DNA of 11,270 nucleotides, from the NCBI GenBank assembly GCA_004325065.1, contig PITI01000523.1, positions 1-11,270 of the forward strand. Reading direction: 5' to 3'. Each line of letters opens with the position of its first letter. The stretch's first letter is position 1. The position numbers were made by a program, and so were the translations under genes. Positions 8,541 to 11,270 of the stretch are shown here, piece after piece. Source of the DNA: Hamiltosporidium magnivora. Taxonomy: Eukaryota > Microsporidia > Dubosqiidae. The notes below the pieces were generated by a model. It was not told the DNA's origin and did no database searches. It was given only the letters and a program-made list of their open reading frames with translations.

Positions 8541-9092
8541 TCAAAAATATTTTTTATTAAAATATTCTTTGATTTGTTCACCTTTTGATTGGCATTTTTC
8601 AATTAAAATTTCTATTTTACCAGGCAATATTGCGGCTGAAATTTTATGATTAAAATATATCTGAGTAATACTATTATTATGTAACGAATAAACAAGTGTA
8701 ATACGATTATTTGTATTATAATTATCTTTTGGTTTATCATCTACATCGATAGTAGAAGATACTAGCATATCTTTCTGTGGTAAACCAGTATTCAATATTG
8801 AAATTGTATATGAATTTATAAGTGTTTCCAGTAGATTTTTACCGATTTCTAAACAATAAAAACAAATTCGTATTTGTGTATGAATATGAATAGTTAGGTT
8901 GTTAACTATTGTAGTATAAATTATTTTAGAAATGTCATCTGTATTATTTAAGCTTTCAAAAATGATTTCTAAAGATTTTTCTGAAGGCTGTTTTTCAGAT
9001 ATAAAAATTGCACAAATTACGGTAGAATCATCGTTTTGGAGATAAACAGAAGAAAGAGAGGATGGAATGGGGTTTAGTTTTATAATTTCCAT
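8541..9092 (-). CDS. RRP46: RNase PH-fold exosome core subunit, Rrp46-like
   Basis: The 183-residue product resembles the six-subunit RNase PH ring of the RNA exosome, which processes rRNA and degrades RNA in nucleus and cytoplasm. These eukaryotic ring subunits are structural and catalytically inactive. Similarity is weak but colinear with human EXOSC5/Rrp46. It has LSSVYLQNDDSTVICAIF at 13-30 (family: a serine-containing strand, then QGDTSVLAGVYGP), a beta strand HIHTQIRICFYCLEIGKNLL at 69-88, and ETLINSYTISILNTGLPQKDML at 89-110 (the helix ending in DAGVPMRAL in EXOSC5). A final helix after KGEQIKEYFNKKYF matches the HVFRFYRESLQRRY end. It is about 40-50 residues shorter than yeast or human proteins. 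Mtr3 or another PH-type subunit is the main alternative. The ATG has a CCC motif 18 bases upstream. AATAAA occurs inside the last codons. Confidence 0.7.
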   Translation of the reverse strand: MEIIKLNPIPSSLSSVYLQNDDSTVICAIFISEKQPSEKSLEIIFESLNNTDDISKIIYTTIVNNLTIHIHTQIRICFYCLEIGKNLLETLINSYTISILNTGLPQKDMLVSSTIDVDDKPKDNYNTNNRITLVYSLHNNSITQIYFNHKISAAILPGKIEILIEKCQSKGEQIKEYFNKKYF

Positions 9093-9110
9093 ACACTAAA
9101 GATTATTAGA

Positions 9111-9113
9111 GGG
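9111..9113 (-). promoter_or_regulatory. CCC motif upstream of the Rrp46-like gene
   Basis: On the minus strand CCC lies 18 bases before the ATG at 9092, the longest spacing among the five genes here. No other ATG lies between the motif and the start. Confidence 0.5.
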
Positions 9114-9484
9114 TATCACAAGCAGTAAATATAAAATATTCAACTTCGTTTTATATTTTTTTAGAAAAATTATTTAAAAAATTTTTATGGTTTGTGGCTT
9201 TCTATCTTTGATTTTTATTATTTTTTTTATGGTTTATTTTGCAAAATTTGTGTTTTTTTTTTGAACCAAAATAATGAAAAAAAATAGTTTTGATGTAAAA
9301 ATTAAAGTCGATTCAAAATATTAAAAACATTTTTGATTGAGTATTCCAATCTTTTATAAGATATTATTTTTGTATAATTTCTTTTTTTTGATTTTATTTT
9401 TTTACATTGAAGTCCACAATTAAATTATAAATACTAAATTAAATAGAAATTATTTTCAAAAGAGATGAATATTTCGACATAATT
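9114..9484. other. Divergent intergenic region, T-rich
   Basis: About 370 bases separate the Rrp46-like gene (minus) and the small coiled-coil gene (plus), so it should hold both promoters. It is dominated by T and A runs (for example 9220-9260) and has no reading frame. Apart from the CCC and GGGCCC motifs at its edges I see no regulatory site. Confidence 0.5.
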
Positions 9485-9490
9485 GGGCCC
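9485..9490 (+). promoter_or_regulatory. GGGCCC motif directly before the coiled-coil gene
   Basis: The palindrome GGGCCC abuts the ATG at 9491 in a surrounding sequence that is almost entirely A and T. It contains both forms of the microsporidian start-proximal motif and supports this small reading frame as a real gene. Confidence 0.6.
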
Positions 9491-9736
9491 ATGATACTTG
9501 ATGAAAAAGAAATATTTAAAATATTGAACGAACAAAAAGATAATAAATTGTTGAGATTTTACAATGCAACTTTGAAAATAGAGGAGAAAAATGTAATTTT
9601 AGAAACAGAAAACAATTTTTTAAGAACTAAGAAAGAACAATTAGAAGCAGAAATCGAAGTTTTAAAAGAAAGCGTAAAAGAATTATTTAATGATGAAGAT
9701 GAAAGTAAAAGAATGGACAAATTGATAAAGTTTTAG
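9491..9736 (+). CDS. Small coiled-coil protein of unknown function
   Basis: The 81-residue product has no family I recognise. It is highly charged, with no signal peptide or membrane segment. Residues about 30-70 form a likely continuous coiled coil, with hydrophobic residues at heptad spacing in the stretch around NNFLRTKKEQLEAEIEVLKE, followed by an acidic patch (NDEDES) and a lysine-rich end. Credibility rests on the GGGCCC motif touching the ATG, an open frame unusually long for such AT-rich DNA, and ordinary codon use with many GAA and AAA codons. It is divergently oriented to the Rrp46-like gene. It could be a small subunit of a larger complex (kinetochore, tethering or prefoldin-like proteins are often short coiled coils), but nothing in the sequence selects among these. 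Confidence 0.75.
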   Translation: MILDEKEIFKILNEQKDNKLLRFYNATLKIEEKNVILETENNFLRTKKEQLEAEIEVLKESVKELFNDEDESKRMDKLIKF

Positions 9737-9894
9737 TTTATAATGGAGATTTATATAAATTTTTATTATAATTACAGTTTAGAGATCTCCTTCTTAATTT
9801 TCTTATTTATATTCATAAAAATATTTAAAATATTAAAATAAAATTTAAATTCGGAATTATTTTAGTTTTTCCAAGTAAAAAATTATAAAGAAGC

Positions 9895-10092
9895 TTTATT
9901 TAAAAGTATCACATCTTTTTAAAATAGTGGCAAGTGTTATATTTGTTTTCATGACATTAACGCATTTCTAGTTTTAACATAATTAACTGCTACCCCAACA
10001 CTCTATCGGTACCCCCTGCGATACGTACAACCCAAAGCCTTTCATCTACCAGGTGTGTAGAACCTTATTAATAGGCGAGGCAGTTGCCTGGA
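9895..10092 (-). repeat. Right copy of the inverted dispersed repeat
   Basis: The reverse complement of this segment aligns with 1-197 at about 87% identity, with one single-base length difference. Both copies end at the same AAATAAA terminus facing the interior of the window, and the flanks diverge immediately after it. The shared block includes CGCCTATTAATAAGG, CACCTGGTAGATGAAA and GCGTTAATGTCATGAAA. It continues outward without a break into the GC-richer sequence at 10093-10620, so it is the end of a longer element. Confidence 0.85.
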
Positions 10093-10620
10093 GTTAGATA
10101 ATTTCCGTTGCATGGAGTGTGATCGAACTCAGAAGCTCCCCCTGGGCTCCCCCAAGACTATGCAGCATTACCACTTACTCTACACTTTCTGAACCCAATA
10201 AACTTCTAGCTAAGATATATTTCAGGGACTTACATTGGGTCCACCTAGACAGTGCAATGTCATGCCAACAGGTATAACCTGCTACTTAACGCTCCCGGCT
10301 TTTACTGGTTTTTTGTTTTAAATCTCCCAGGCTCTAAGTCTTCTAACTCGAATGAGCAAGGCTAGGTTTCCATGCTTTTACATGGCAATTACCTACAAGT
10401 TCATCTGCAGTCTGCAATCTGGTTACGTAAAAAACTACAAATAAAGTTTTAGAAATAGATTCTTAATTTCTTAGATCTCTCCTCATAGCAACCCCCATGG
10501 AACAACCAAGGATAATGTGGTTTCATTCGCATCAAAAATCCAAACAATGATTCTCACACCTGTTTCACACACTCATCGCCAAGCAGAAAGTTTCTTATGT
10601 GATTATCCTCCCTCCACTAA
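10093..10620 (-). mobile_element. Body of the right-edge repeat element, non-coding, GC-richer
   Basis: This region continues the element whose inner end is 9895-10092. The first part, 10081-10200, has 58 G/C in 120 bases, far above the host background; GC content falls gradually and the sequence becomes host-like AT-rich after about 10620. Read on the minus strand it has no reading frame of note, but it has small perfect hairpins: CCATG/CATGG at 10370-10385 and CAGGT/ACCTG at 10269-10281. Together with the AATAAA-type end, this looks like the 3' non-coding portion of a non-LTR retroelement, truncated at its 5' side. That classification is inference; an LTR or other element cannot be excluded. 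Confidence 0.55.
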
Positions 10621-11270
10621 AAAATTAAACAAATTCCCATTTTTTTATTTTAATTTTATTTCCGATTGAATATCAAACTCATTTATATAAAAAATATACA
10701 TTCTTATTAAATAATTAAATATTTTTTAGTCTTTTTATTAAATGTGTTGAGAAAACCCAATCTAATTGTTTATGGCTTCACCTCTTTGACCCAAAAAAAC
10801 ATTTTAATAGAAATATCTACAAAATTTTAGTAATTAAATTGAAATTCAAACTCATTTTTTATAAAAATAAATAGTTTCGCTTCTTAATTTACTTTTTAGA
10901 GCTAAAAATACCTTTAATCTTAGAATATTACGCAAATATAGATTCAAATTAGCTTACAATCAAATAGAAATACAAAGAAGAAATATAATTTATTAAAATC
11001 TTAAAAATTTTGTACTTTGTTCTTTTTTACGTTCGTTTAAAATTAAAATAATTGAAATATTAATTTTTTTTTTCGATTTGAATGGTTCCATTCTAAACAT
11101 TAAAATCGGTTATTTTTTAATTTATACTTTGAATTATAATCAGTTATTTCAATGAAATAATTTAAATTTAAAATAATCGTAAAATCTTTTTTAGATTATA
11201 AATATTTAACATACAACAGCAAAATAAATAAAAATCAAATTTATTGATACAAATTTAAAATTAAATAAAA
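10621..11270. other. AT-rich right flank, no gene seen
   Basis: All frames are closed. A short imperfect direct repeat (ATTGAA, two variable bases, TCAAACTCATTT) occurs at about 10665-10697 and 10838-10870. Nothing else stands out. Confidence 0.5.

Noticed and set aside
248..11252. Short inverted match between about 251-263 (TTGTATCAATAAA) and the complementary sequence near 11240-11252, suggesting a longer inverted repeat
   Set aside because: Only about 13 identical bases in AT-rich DNA; neighbouring sequence does not align convincingly.
1..11270. CRISPR array, prokaryotic operon, or bacterial defence system
   Set aside because: No spaced short repeats of CRISPR type, no ribosome binding sites, and all identified genes are typical eukaryotic ones.

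Overview
The window looks like a piece of a microsporidian nuclear genome. The protein-coding part is very AT-rich. All five credible genes are eukaryotic housekeeping or small-protein genes, intronless as read, and shorter than their yeast or human relatives. Each carries a CCC/GGG triplet a few bases upstream of its ATG, a pattern known from microsporidia. GC content (my estimate about 20% in the host background) and the presence of repeats fit a Nosema/Vairimorpha-like or similar repeat-bearing species. The species cannot be fixed from this window.

Layout, left to right: a repeat copy at the left edge (1-197) in inverted orientation to one near the right edge; an AT-rich spacer with a perfectly phased 3 x 48 bp tandem repeat (637-780); V-ATPase subunit C (VMA5-like, + strand, 1107-2204); an AT-rich spacer ending in a GC-rich island with phased hairpins (about 3018-3245), probably a transposable-element or SINE-like remnant; a DEAH-box helicase of Prp22/DHX8 type (- strand, 3303-5732); a 1.5 kb spacer that may hold a heavily decayed + strand pseudogene (5792-7102); the GPN-loop GTPase GPN1/Npa3 (- strand, 7304-8095); an RNase PH-fold exosome subunit, best matched to Rrp46 (- strand, 8541-9092); a small coiled-coil protein of unknown role (+ strand, 9491-9736); and a second GC-richer repeat element (9895 to about 10620) whose inner end is the inverted partner of 1-197. 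The remainder to 11270 is AT-rich with no gene seen.

The genes do not form a pathway or operon. They cover vacuolar proton pumping, pre-mRNA splicing and spliceosome release, RNA polymerase II assembly and import, and RNA processing and decay. A Prp22-type helicase suggests the organism still splices some introns, since several microsporidian lineages have lost splicing. Coding DNA fills only about 45% of the window, loose for a microsporidium, and the spacers contain mobile-element debris.

The most interesting points are the inverted repeat pair with a shared terminus, the GC-rich structured island, the apparent loss of the S1 domain and a DETH variant in the Prp22-like helicase, and the consistent CCC motif. 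I found no convincing evidence of a wholly new multi-gene system.
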